Position numbers and translations under genes: made by a program. The notes under the pieces were generated by a model. That model saw only the letters and a list, made by a program, of their open reading frames with translations. It was not told the origin of the DNA and did not search any database. 64,000 bases of DNA from Bacillota bacterium (GTDB lineage: Bacteria > Bacillota > Clostridia > Lachnospirales > Lachnospiraceae): NCBI GenBank assembly GCA_023392615.1, contig JAEVYT010000021.1, forward strand, positions 124,001 to 188,000, in the 5' to 3' direction. Below are positions 26,397 to 34,688 of this stretch, piece after piece; the first letter of the stretch is position 1; each line of letters opens with the position of its first letter.

Positions 26397-27449
26397 ATGG
26401 GAAATAAGAAGGTTGGTGTGATTATTCCTTGTTATAATCATGTTAATTATGTGGATCAGGCAATTCAAAGTGTACTTAATCAAACCTATCGTGATTTTGA
26501 TATTTATGCAGCGGATGATGCGTCTACGGATGGGACTAGAGATAAATTAATCTCATATGACGAGCAAATGAAAGAAATCCATCTCTTTGATGAAAATCGT
26601 GGTGGACAGACAATATTTCTTGCGGGTAGAGTGGAGAATGAATATACTGCTTTACTTAATTCAGATGATTTTTGGCATGAGACAAAGTTGGAGAAGCAGG
26701 TTCGTTATATGGAAGAAAATCCGGATTGTGCTGCTTGTTTTACCTGGTGTACTCAAGTAAACAATCAGGGTGAGAGAACATCCGGCGTTGTTACATTCAA
26801 TCAACAAAACAGAACATCGGAAGAATGGATGAGATATTTTTACGAACGTGGCAATTGTCTATCTCATCCTTCCATATTAATACGCACGGATATCTACAAA
26901 AGATTAACGGATAGCGTTTATTTTGCGTTTCGCCAATTACCGGATTTTCAGATGTGGATTGAATTGATTCAGAAAGAAAAAATCCATATCATTGAAGAAG
27001 AATTAATGAGTTTTCGGTGGCATAATTCAGGTGATTCTTCAAATGTAAGTGCGCTTACTATTGAAAACATTGCGAGACACCGAAATGAAGAATGCTATAT
27101 GTGGTATGAAACTATAGCTCATATGAAGGAAAAATTCTTTCTGTCTGTATTTCAAGACATATTGATTAATAAACAACCAGTAACACCACAACAAATTCAA
27201 TGTGAGAAGTTTTTTGTGCTGGTTCGAGCAAATAATGAGTTTGCGAGGCAGGCAGCAATTTTCTATTTTTACGATATATACAAAGACAAGAAAGTTCAAG
27301 AAGTATTAGCCGATTTATATAACTTTAGCAGAAAAGATTTCTTTAAATTAGAGACTGACTTAGGTTATGCAAAATTATTAATGCAGGAAGAAGAAAAAAA
27401 GCGAATAATGCGTGATATGGGTCAATGTATTATCGATGCGAACTATTAA
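26397..27449 (+). CDS. Family 2 glycosyltransferase
   Basis: GT-A fold enzyme with VGVIIPCYNHVNYVDQAIQS, ADDASTDGT and a metal site in ALLNSDDFW (about residues 90-95). The C-terminal half is helical without membrane segments. It is 350 residues, with a GGGAGG ribosome site 8 bases upstream of ATG 26397. It lies between the TPR glycosyltransferase and a DegT-type aminotransferase. Substrate unknown. Confidence 0.82.
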   Translation: MGNKKVGVIIPCYNHVNYVDQAIQSVLNQTYRDFDIYAADDASTDGTRDKLISYDEQMKEIHLFDENRGGQTIFLAGRVENEYTALLNSDDFWHETKLEKQVRYMEENPDCAACFTWCTQVNNQGERTSGVVTFNQQNRTSEEWMRYFYERGNCLSHPSILIRTDIYKRLTDSVYFAFRQLPDFQMWIELIQKEKIHIIEEELMSFRWHNSGDSSNVSALTIENIARHRNEECYMWYETIAHMKEKFFLSVFQDILINKQPVTPQQIQCEKFFVLVRANNEFARQAAIFYFYDIYKDKKVQEVLADLYNFSRKDFFKLETDLGYAKLLMQEEEKKRIMRDMGQCIIDANY

Positions 27450-27482
27450 CGAGGGCATAGCAAGATACGGAGAGTTGAGAAA

Positions 27483-28583
27483 ATGCAAGACAAAAGTGTA
27501 TATGTAACACGTTCATTCCTGCCTTCTTACGAAGAATATATTCAGATGATTCGTCCATTATGGGATACTCATAGATTAACGAATATGGGCGACTATCATA
27601 GGAGGTTAGAGCAAGAACTCCAAGAGTTTTTGAGCGTTCCGAATATATCGCTGATTGTAAATGGACATATTGCGTTAGAAATGATCATCCAGGCTATGGA
27701 GTTTCCGGTGGGAAGTGAAATTATTACAACACCATATACCTTTATTTCTACTACTCATTCTATTATCCGAAATGATATGGTTCCGGTATTCTGTGATATT
27801 AAGCTGGATGATTATACTATAGATGAGAGCAAGATTGAAGCATTAATTACAGAAAAAACGGTAGCCATCCTTCCTGTGCATGTATATGGGAATATCTGTA
27901 ATTATAAGGAGATTGACCGTATAGCGAAAAAATATAATCTGAAAGTAATATATGATGCGGCTCATGCATTTGGAGAAACCATAGATGGAGTATCGGTAGG
28001 AAGCATGGGGGATGCATCTGTATTTAGCTTTCATGCCACAAAAGTATTTCATACTATTGAAGGTGGCGCGATTTGTTTTAAGGATAAGGATCTATATGAT
28101 AAGTTATATAACCTAAAAAACTTTGGTATTCGATCAGAAGAAGTGGTGGCGGCTGTTGGTGCTAACGGAAAAATGAATGAATTCTGTGCTGCTATGGGAT
28201 TATGTAATTTGAAGTATATACGGGAAGAGATAAACAAAAGAGCAGAAAAAACTGCTTATTATGATAACCAATTGGCAGAAAGAACGGATCTTATAATCCG
28301 GAAAAGTGATAATCGCACTGAACTTAATCATGGTTATTATCCGGTTTTGTTTCCTACTGAAGAACAAAGAAATCTTGTGTACCAAAGATTGAAGGAACAT
28401 GATATCTACGCCAGAAAGTACTTCTATCCAATTACCTCTGACCAACAGTGCTTTGAAGGTATGTATGAAGAATATGATTTAGAAAATGCAAGATTTGCAT
28501 CGACACGTATATTAACGCTTCCTTTGTATTCCGAGTTGGAGGATGATGTTATACAGAGGATATGTGATTTAATAAAGCAATAA
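27483..28583 (+). CDS. DegT/DnrJ/EryC1 PLP sugar aminotransferase
   Basis: A second PLP sugar aminotransferase, distinct from LegC. It has VNGHIALEMIIQ, TTPYTFISTTHSI, LPVHVYGNICNYKEI, VIYDAAHAFGE and the Schiff-base lysine in FSFHATKVFHTIEGG. It is 366 residues. The SFHATK form resembles VioA/QdtB-like enzymes that make 3- or 4-amino-6-deoxy sugars from dTDP-keto sugars. No matching dTDP-glucose pathway genes are in this window. It implies a second amino sugar in the glycan. Confidence 0.82.
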   Translation: MQDKSVYVTRSFLPSYEEYIQMIRPLWDTHRLTNMGDYHRRLEQELQEFLSVPNISLIVNGHIALEMIIQAMEFPVGSEIITTPYTFISTTHSIIRNDMVPVFCDIKLDDYTIDESKIEALITEKTVAILPVHVYGNICNYKEIDRIAKKYNLKVIYDAAHAFGETIDGVSVGSMGDASVFSFHATKVFHTIEGGAICFKDKDLYDKLYNLKNFGIRSEEVVAAVGANGKMNEFCAAMGLCNLKYIREEINKRAEKTAYYDNQLAERTDLIIRKSDNRTELNHGYYPVLFPTEEQRNLVYQRLKEHDIYARKYFYPITSDQQCFEGMYEEYDLENARFASTRILTLPLYSELEDDVIQRICDLIKQ

Positions 28584-28593
28584 GGGAGAGAAT

Positions 28594-29610
28594 ATGAATC
28601 AGGAAGCACTAGAGATATATCGTAAGCTTGAGCAAAGAGAAGAGGAATTAGAAATTTTTAAACAGTATCTCGAACAATTATATCCATGTGTTAATCATAA
28701 TGTGGAGCAGCATTGGAGCGACTTTTTAGAAATCTCAACAGAAATGGTATCCATACTAGAAGAATTAGGTCATCCGGATATTAAAAATTATTATCATCAC
28801 AAGCTCACGAATCCTATTGTTGCTGAGGGTGAATTTCGAGATATTATAAAAGAACTTTATAGTATTACAGTAGCGTACCGGAATTATTATGAAGAAAATA
28901 TTCGTAACTGTATTGTATGTAATAGAAAAGTTTTTTATCTTCCATTACCGGAAGAGTATAATAATAAAAGAAAGCAATATAATGTTCCAAAATCCCGGCC
29001 CGAAACGTTAAATGAGAAAGAATATATTTGCCCAATATGTGGAAGTTTTGATAGAGATAGATTAATTATATCTTACTTAGGTAGGTGTGCAAAGTTAAAG
29101 GAAGATGATATTTCGCTAATTCAAATTGCACCATCAAGGACTATAGAAAAATATCTGCTTGATAACTATCCTCATTTAAAGTATCATTCTGCTGACTTAT
29201 ATATGAAGGGCGTAACATTTCAGGTGGATTTGCAAGATATGAATATGATACCGGATAACAGTTATGATTTTTTGATCTGCTCTCATGTATTAGAACATAT
29301 ACCTGATGATAGACTGGCCCTTAAGGAACTACATCGAATATTAAAGCAAGATGGTATTGGCATTCTTCTTGTACCAATTGATTTGAATATGGCAGAAACA
29401 GATGAAGAGATTGGTTGTTCTGAGGAAGAAAACTGGAGAAGATTTGGTCAGGGTGACCATGTCAGAAAGTACGCAAAACAAGATTTTATAAATAGAGTAC
29501 GGGAATGTGGGTTTTCCCTAGAATGCCTTGGAAAAGATTATTTTGGGGATATGGTTTTTAAGGAGAATGGACTGTCGGATACAGCGACACTATATATAAT
29601 GAGAAAGTAG
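28594..29610 (+). CDS. Class I SAM methyltransferase with zinc-ribbon-like insert
   Basis: The C-terminal methyltransferase fold is indicated by DNSYDFLICSHVLEHIPDDRLALKELHRILK (positions about 219-250), a Methyltransf_11-like motif. Before it, two cysteine pairs (CIVCNRK and CPICGSFDRDR) form a probable zinc ribbon at about residues 105-152. The glycine-rich SAM loop is replaced by QIAPSRTIEKYL, so cofactor binding is atypical. The N-terminal 100 residues are helical. It is 338 residues. Methylation of a glycan sugar is inferred from location. A perfect terminator follows. Confidence 0.72.
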   Translation: MNQEALEIYRKLEQREEELEIFKQYLEQLYPCVNHNVEQHWSDFLEISTEMVSILEELGHPDIKNYYHHKLTNPIVAEGEFRDIIKELYSITVAYRNYYEENIRNCIVCNRKVFYLPLPEEYNNKRKQYNVPKSRPETLNEKEYICPICGSFDRDRLIISYLGRCAKLKEDDISLIQIAPSRTIEKYLLDNYPHLKYHSADLYMKGVTFQVDLQDMNMIPDNSYDFLICSHVLEHIPDDRLALKELHRILKQDGIGILLVPIDLNMAETDEEIGCSEEENWRRFGQGDHVRKYAKQDFINRVRECGFSLECLGKDYFGDMVFKENGLSDTATLYIMRK

Positions 29611-29644
29611 AGTTTAGGTGTGGAAATTAGGTGAAGTAAAAGCT

Positions 29645-29681
29645 AAAATAACAGCTGCATACACACTGCAGCTGTTATTTT
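29645..29681 (+). terminator. Perfect 15-bp terminator hairpin
   Basis: AAAATAACAGCTGCA (29645-29659), a 7-base loop, then TGCAGCTGTTATTTT (29667-29681). The A/T ends make it usable on both strands. It ends the gene run that finishes with the methyltransferase at 29610. Confidence 0.9.
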
Positions 29682-29741
29682 CCTATAGAGAAACGACTTA
29701 TTACCGCATTAAACATGTTTTATAAACGGAGGAGAGAATGA

Positions 29742-30185
29742 ATGGATATCGACATCAAGGAGAAGTTCAATCTTTATATAAAACAGCATGATATAGACGG
29801 GTGTATCCGGCTATACGATCAATTAAGTGAAGCTGAGAAAACAGATAAAAATATTTCTGCATTTTCAGTACTGCTTAAGATCGGTATGATGGAAAAGGAT
29901 GAAAGTCAGAATAAACTTTTTCAAAGAATGGATATGAAAGATTTTGATGATTACATTTCATTATATTATGATGTAAAGTATGCCTTAAGACGGATTGAAT
30001 TTCAAATTGATGATACATCGTCCCAAGCCATCCTAAAACTAGGAATTTCAAAGCAGATGTTATTGATGATGATTTCATTATTTAGTTGTGATCGAAAAAA
30101 AGTAGCAGGTATCTTAGAGAAATGTTATCAAGAGAGTAATAATGTTGGCATGTCAAAGGCACTTCATATGCTTGAGAATGTCTAG
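29742..30185 (+). CDS. Hypothetical helical protein
   Basis: I do not recognise this 147-residue protein. It is soluble, acidic and predicted all-helical, with loosely TPR-like spacing (KFNLYIKQHDIDGCIRLYDQ) and no catalytic motif. ATG 29742 has GGAGGAGA upstream. It precedes the large multidomain glycosyltransferase by 14 bases, so the two are probably cotranscribed and may act together. Confidence 0.6.
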   Translation: MDIDIKEKFNLYIKQHDIDGCIRLYDQLSEAEKTDKNISAFSVLLKIGMMEKDESQNKLFQRMDMKDFDDYISLYYDVKYALRRIEFQIDDTSSQAILKLGISKQMLLMMISLFSCDRKKVAGILEKCYQESNNVGMSKALHMLENV

Positions 30186-30199
30186 TACTGGAGGGTTAC

Positions 30200-32512
30200 A
30201 TGAACGAAAGAAAGATAGCATTTATTATTTGCTCCCATCAAAAAAGGATAAGAGAAGAGATTTTAAAATATATCAATAAATTAAATGTTCCGATAGGTTT
30301 TGAAATTGAAGTTCTTATTATCGAAGATGCGAAAGGAATGGCGGAAGGTTATAATCGTGCCATGAAAAAAAGTGATGCGAAGTTTAAGGTATATATGCAT
30401 CATGATGTTTTTGTCATCAATACGAATCTTTTGAATGAAAGTTTAGGTGTTCTTCTAGCAAATTCCAATATAGGTATATTGGGTGTGATTGGATGTAAAA
30501 GGGTACCCAAGAATGGAATATGGTGGGAAAGTAATTCTTGCATTGGTAAAACGATGGAAGATAATTTAGAATGTTTAAGAGAGCTTAACTTAGGAGAAGT
30601 AGAGAGGGATTTTGAAGAGGTACAGGCTTTAGATGGTCAGTTTCTCATAACTCAATATGATATAATATGGCGTGAGGATATCTGTCAGGGATGGCATTTT
30701 TATGACACATCACAATGCCTGGAATTTGCAAAGGCAGGTTATGTAGCTGCAGTAGTAAAACAGAATTCACCCTGGCTTATTCATGAATGCGGAACAGATA
30801 TTAATATCGGTTATGAGATAGAGCGAGAGCGTTTCATAAGGGAATATAAGCTTTTGATAGAGAACAGGAATTATTCCATTGAAGAACAAATTGGTTCTTT
30901 GATAAATGTTGGGGAGTATAGCGAGGCGAAAGAATTATTAGTAAATTATAAAGAGAGTGCAATTTATAATGATAATATGGCTATATTTGAAGCTAGTATT
31001 CTACAGATGGAAGGGAAGGATGAAGAGACGTTCTTAACCATCGGAAAAGGTATTTCCTATAACTGCAAGAATTATGAGCTATACTTTATGCTTGGTAATT
31101 ACTATCGTGAAAGAAACAAGAATCAAGCATATTTGTGTTATGAGAATGCGCTTTATTATTGTAATAATGAGGATCGAGAATATATAGCCGGAGTAATGGA
31201 AGAATTATCGGTTAGTGAGAATGTTGATGTAAAACCAGTTGCGGTAGTTGTATTGTCTTATAATAATATAGAATTAACAAAGTTATGTTTGGAAAGCCTC
31301 CGTTATAGTATTCCGAAATCTGCAGGAGAAATCATTGTGATTGACAATGCTTCCACAGATGGTAGTGCAGATTGGCTTTTGGAACTAAACAAATCAGAAG
31401 ATAGTACCGGGGTGCATAATAAGCTTCCGAATATAAAAATTCAGTGTAATAAGGTGAATACAGGATTTCCCGCAGGCTGCAATCAAGGGATTGTTATGTC
31501 AGAGCCTGATTATGATATCTTTTTGCTGAATAATGATACTATTGTTCCTCCGAATGCGATCTTTTCTCTTCGTATGGGATTGTATGAGAATGATAAGGTT
31601 GGTGCAACAGGAAGTGTAAGTAATCATGCAAATAATGATCAGATGGTTAAAGGGCAAAAAGGTAGTCCTGAGGGCTGGTATCAATATGCAGAAGAGCATA
31701 ATGTTCCAATAAAATATCCCTATGAGAAAAAAGCATGGCTGATGGGATTTGCGGTAATGTTTCGGAGAGGAGCTTTAGACAAAATCGGTTATCTGGATGA
31801 ACGATTCTCACCCGGTAATTATGAAGACAATGATATTGGTTACCGCTTGCTAAAAGAAGGCTATCAACAATTATTGTGTAAGAATAGTTTCATTTATCAT
31901 TTTGGAAGTATTGGGTTTCGTAAAAACCAAAAGGCATTTGATGAGTTATTAAACAGAAATAGAATGAAACTAGCTGAAAAGTTCGGTTTTGAAATTGATC
32001 GTTATAGTTGGATTAGAACCGACATGCTGGAATTAATTCATGAAGAGCCTTTTGCAAAGCTTAATATATTAGAAGTAGATTGTGGTCTGGGAGCTACAAT
32101 AGCCAAAGCAAATTATTTATATCCAAAAAGTTTGATAACCGGTATTGAAAAAGAAGAAAAGGCAGTTGAATTCGGAAGAAACCTAGCTCACATACTATGC
32201 GGAGATATTCGAACAATGGAGCTTCCTTTTGAAGCGAATAGCTTTGATTACATTCTGATCGAGAACGCCATTGATTATATGGAGGATATCAAACAGGTAC
32301 TGAATAGATTGGCGAAAAAGCTAAAGCATACAGGTTGTATGATTTTAAGCATATCAAAAATGTATCAAGGGAATGGAAAAACAACTATATTTCAAAAAGA
32401 TAAACTAGAAAGTATAGTATCATCTTGCAGCGGTCTGAAAATGGAGTGGCTTAATAAAGACAGTAACATTGATTATTATTTGAAGATTAAGTTGAGTTCT
32501 TCCAAGTTATAG
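30200..32512 (+). CDS. Three-domain enzyme: StrF-like GT, GT2 and SAM methyltransferase
   Basis: A 770-residue fusion. Residues 1-230 resemble the StrF/Glyco_tranf_2_5 domain (IAFIICSHQKR, KVYMHHDVFVI, ALDGQFLITQYDI). Residues about 235-340 are TPR-like helices. Residues about 345-600 are a second GT2 domain (VVVLSYNNIELTKLCLESL, IDNASTDGSADWL, LLNNDTIV, SPGNYEDNDIGYRLL). Residues about 610-770 look like a class I methyltransferase (LEVDCGLGATIA, FDYILIENAIDYMEDI) with a weakened SAM loop. Such a protein could add two sugars or add and methylate one. No membrane segments are seen. Confidence 0.78.
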   Translation: MNERKIAFIICSHQKRIREEILKYINKLNVPIGFEIEVLIIEDAKGMAEGYNRAMKKSDAKFKVYMHHDVFVINTNLLNESLGVLLANSNIGILGVIGCKRVPKNGIWWESNSCIGKTMEDNLECLRELNLGEVERDFEEVQALDGQFLITQYDIIWREDICQGWHFYDTSQCLEFAKAGYVAAVVKQNSPWLIHECGTDINIGYEIERERFIREYKLLIENRNYSIEEQIGSLINVGEYSEAKELLVNYKESAIYNDNMAIFEASILQMEGKDEETFLTIGKGISYNCKNYELYFMLGNYYRERNKNQAYLCYENALYYCNNEDREYIAGVMEELSVSENVDVKPVAVVVLSYNNIELTKLCLESLRYSIPKSAGEIIVIDNASTDGSADWLLELNKSEDSTGVHNKLPNIKIQCNKVNTGFPAGCNQGIVMSEPDYDIFLLNNDTIVPPNAIFSLRMGLYENDKVGATGSVSNHANNDQMVKGQKGSPEGWYQYAEEHNVPIKYPYEKKAWLMGFAVMFRRGALDKIGYLDERFSPGNYEDNDIGYRLLKEGYQQLLCKNSFIYHFGSIGFRKNQKAFDELLNRNRMKLAEKFGFEIDRYSWIRTDMLELIHEEPFAKLNILEVDCGLGATIAKANYLYPKSLITGIEKEEKAVEFGRNLAHILCGDIRTMELPFEANSFDYILIENAIDYMEDIKQVLNRLAKKLKHTGCMILSISKMYQGNGKTTIFQKDKLESIVSSCSGLKMEWLNKDSNIDYYLKIKLSSSKL

Positions 32513-32584
32513 GTTCAATAGATCAGATAATAAATAATAAATAATAATTCTTATCTAAATGTTGAGATATGAGAGGTGAGGTTT

Positions 32585-34495
32585 TTGGATATAATTAAAA
32601 ATTGCAATAACAAAGCTGTGTTACTTTTATCCGGTTATAACCAAAGGGCAGTAATTGCTTTTCTGAGAGTATGTACGAAATATAATATTCCCTTCTATAT
32701 CATAGCATCAGGTAAGGATGATTCTATTCTCAACACAATATATAAAGATAAAGTGGCTTATATACGAGAAGAGAATGATATCACAAATATCATTACCGCC
32801 ATTGCTGTTATAAAAGAGAAATATACTATACAAGATTTATATTTTATACCCAGCACGGAGTACTTAAATCGATTTTTATTGTTGAATAAACAGAAGCTTC
32901 GTGCAATGAATGTTCACATTCCTTTAGTGGATAATGAGTTATATCATAAGATATCTGATAAGAGTACATTTTATCAAATGTGTTGTGAACACGGGATACC
33001 GGTTCCAACTATTTATCAGGACATAGAAGGTACAAGTTTTCCATGCTACTTAAAATCGAAAACATACGAAGGGTACTTAGGCAAACCAATAAAGTTAAAG
33101 GATAAGCAATCTTTTTATAATATACCGGAAAATGTAAGAAATGATATGTTTATTGAACAGAGCATTGAAGGTAACAGCTATTACTTATTATATTATTTTA
33201 GAAAAGATGGTACTTATCTTAAATTTTCCCAAAGAAATATCATTCAACAAAAACATGGTGGCTCGATATGTCTGGCAACCACTAGTAACCTTCATGATAC
33301 TGAAATTACCAAGAAATATGTTAATATGTTCATTGCTGAGGGCTTTCATGGATTGGTTATGGTTGAGGTCAAGGAGTTTGATGGTATTTACTATATGATA
33401 GAAGCTAATCCGAGATTATGGGGGCCATCTCAATTCTTTGTTGATGCGTGTGTTCCGTTTTTTGAAGAGTATCTGAAGGATATGGGATTTTCGATTGAAG
33501 ATAGGAATGGCGTTTCAGAAGATAGTAAGATTTTATATTATTATTGGGAGAATGGCATTATTGATCTCGACCTGGATGTAACCTATTATAATTATTCAAA
33601 AGATCGATTTATCAGGGACTATCCTTTGTTCAAAAAAGATGAGATTTATAGGAGGAGTGATACGATGAATATTAATCATAGTAAAAAGATTTCAACGGAA
33701 ACAAAGGAGAGAATTATTAATTATTATAGTGATGGTAGTAAACATTCCAATTATCAAAACTTTCCGACATTTGTATCTGATGCAATTGGTATTACCGCTA
33801 AGATTGATGAGAACTGGAGGGGGGATAGTAAAAGATATGAGTTCATCACTGACAAGATAGCCTTTCAGCCTGGTAATATTGTTGGTGATGTTGGCGCTAA
33901 TACAGGAAGATTCTGTTTGGATTTCGCGAATACAAATCCATTAACTAAGTTTATTGCAATTGAGATAAATGAATATAATGCAAATTTTATCAAAATGATT
34001 AGAGAGATTTTTGACATAAACAACATTGAAGTAATAAATAAATCAGCTGGTTTAAGAGAGTTGGTTGACCTTCCTGATTTTGATATCGCATTTCACATGA
34101 ATGTATTACATCATAGCGGAGTTGATTTTGATAAGGATTTGGTTCAGAATCTATCTGAGTTAAAGGATTATATTATTCAATACCTAAGTGCCCTACGGGA
34201 AAAATGCAAAACGGTGATTTTTCAATTGGGTTATAATTGGGGAGGGAATAAAAGTAATCCGATAGTCCCTCCTGATAATATCATTGAAATGATAAATTAT
34301 CAAAAAGATCTTTTTTCAAAAAGTGGATACTGTATAAAAAATATGGGATTATACCATTTTGAAAAGAAGGTATATATCAATGTTGATAGTACTCTTTCTG
34401 ATAACGGTCTTCAAATATTCGTTGATAATTTTTCGATGTTAAAAAACAGTGAGTTTTATAAAAGACCACTTTTTATTCTTGAACGAGATAATTAG
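32585..34495 (+). CDS. ATP-grasp ligase fused to SAM methyltransferase
   Basis: A 636-residue fusion. Residues about 1-310 have carbamoyl-phosphate-synthase-like ATP-grasp organisation: a pre-ATP-grasp Rossmann part (VLLLSGYNQRAVIAFLRVC), KSKTYEGYLGKPIK, MFIEQSIEGNSYYLLYYF and the Mg-binding end VEVKEFDGIYYMIEANPRLW near residue 272. Residues about 400-600 form a methyltransferase (GDVGANTGRFCLDFA near 434, FIAIEINEYNANF, FHMNVLHHSG). TTG 32585 is chosen since GAGAGG lies 8 bases upstream; GTG 32576 abuts it. ATP-grasp enzymes join carboxylates to amines, so an amino-acyl or peptide-like decoration of a sugar is possible. That role is inference. Confidence 0.72.
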   Translation: MDIIKNCNNKAVLLLSGYNQRAVIAFLRVCTKYNIPFYIIASGKDDSILNTIYKDKVAYIREENDITNIITAIAVIKEKYTIQDLYFIPSTEYLNRFLLLNKQKLRAMNVHIPLVDNELYHKISDKSTFYQMCCEHGIPVPTIYQDIEGTSFPCYLKSKTYEGYLGKPIKLKDKQSFYNIPENVRNDMFIEQSIEGNSYYLLYYFRKDGTYLKFSQRNIIQQKHGGSICLATTSNLHDTEITKKYVNMFIAEGFHGLVMVEVKEFDGIYYMIEANPRLWGPSQFFVDACVPFFEEYLKDMGFSIEDRNGVSEDSKILYYYWENGIIDLDLDVTYYNYSKDRFIRDYPLFKKDEIYRRSDTMNINHSKKISTETKERIINYYSDGSKHSNYQNFPTFVSDAIGITAKIDENWRGDSKRYEFITDKIAFQPGNIVGDVGANTGRFCLDFANTNPLTKFIAIEINEYNANFIKMIREIFDINNIEVINKSAGLRELVDLPDFDIAFHMNVLHHSGVDFDKDLVQNLSELKDYIIQYLSALREKCKTVIFQLGYNWGGNKSNPIVPPDNIIEMINYQKDLFSKSGYCIKNMGLYHFEKKVYINVDSTLSDNGLQIFVDNFSMLKNSEFYKRPLFILERDN

Positions 34496-34579
34496 CAATA
34501 AAAACAAAATATCATTACTATGAGCCTCTGTTTTTTAGAGAATCACATAGGTTTCAATTAGAAATTTATTTAACAATCT

Positions 34580-34606
34580 TAAGAATATAAGAAAATTGTC
34601 CGATAT
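34580..34606 (+). promoter_or_regulatory. Possible sigma-D promoter before the secreted protein gene
   Basis: TAAG (34580-34583), 15 bases, then TCCGATAT (34599-34606). Each element is one base from consensus and the spacing is exact. The start would fall about 75 bases before ATG 34689. Confidence 0.6.
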
Positions 34607-34688
34607 TAATATAAATATGGTATGGATGGATTATGTACATTTGAATACTCAATCTATTCTAATGATAAAAACACATGGAGGTGCAATA

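Noticed and set aside
34596..34688. Extended N-terminus for the secreted protein from 34596
   Set aside because: The extra residues precede the signal peptide and overlap the sigma-D-like promoter. GGAGG directly precedes ATG 34689.
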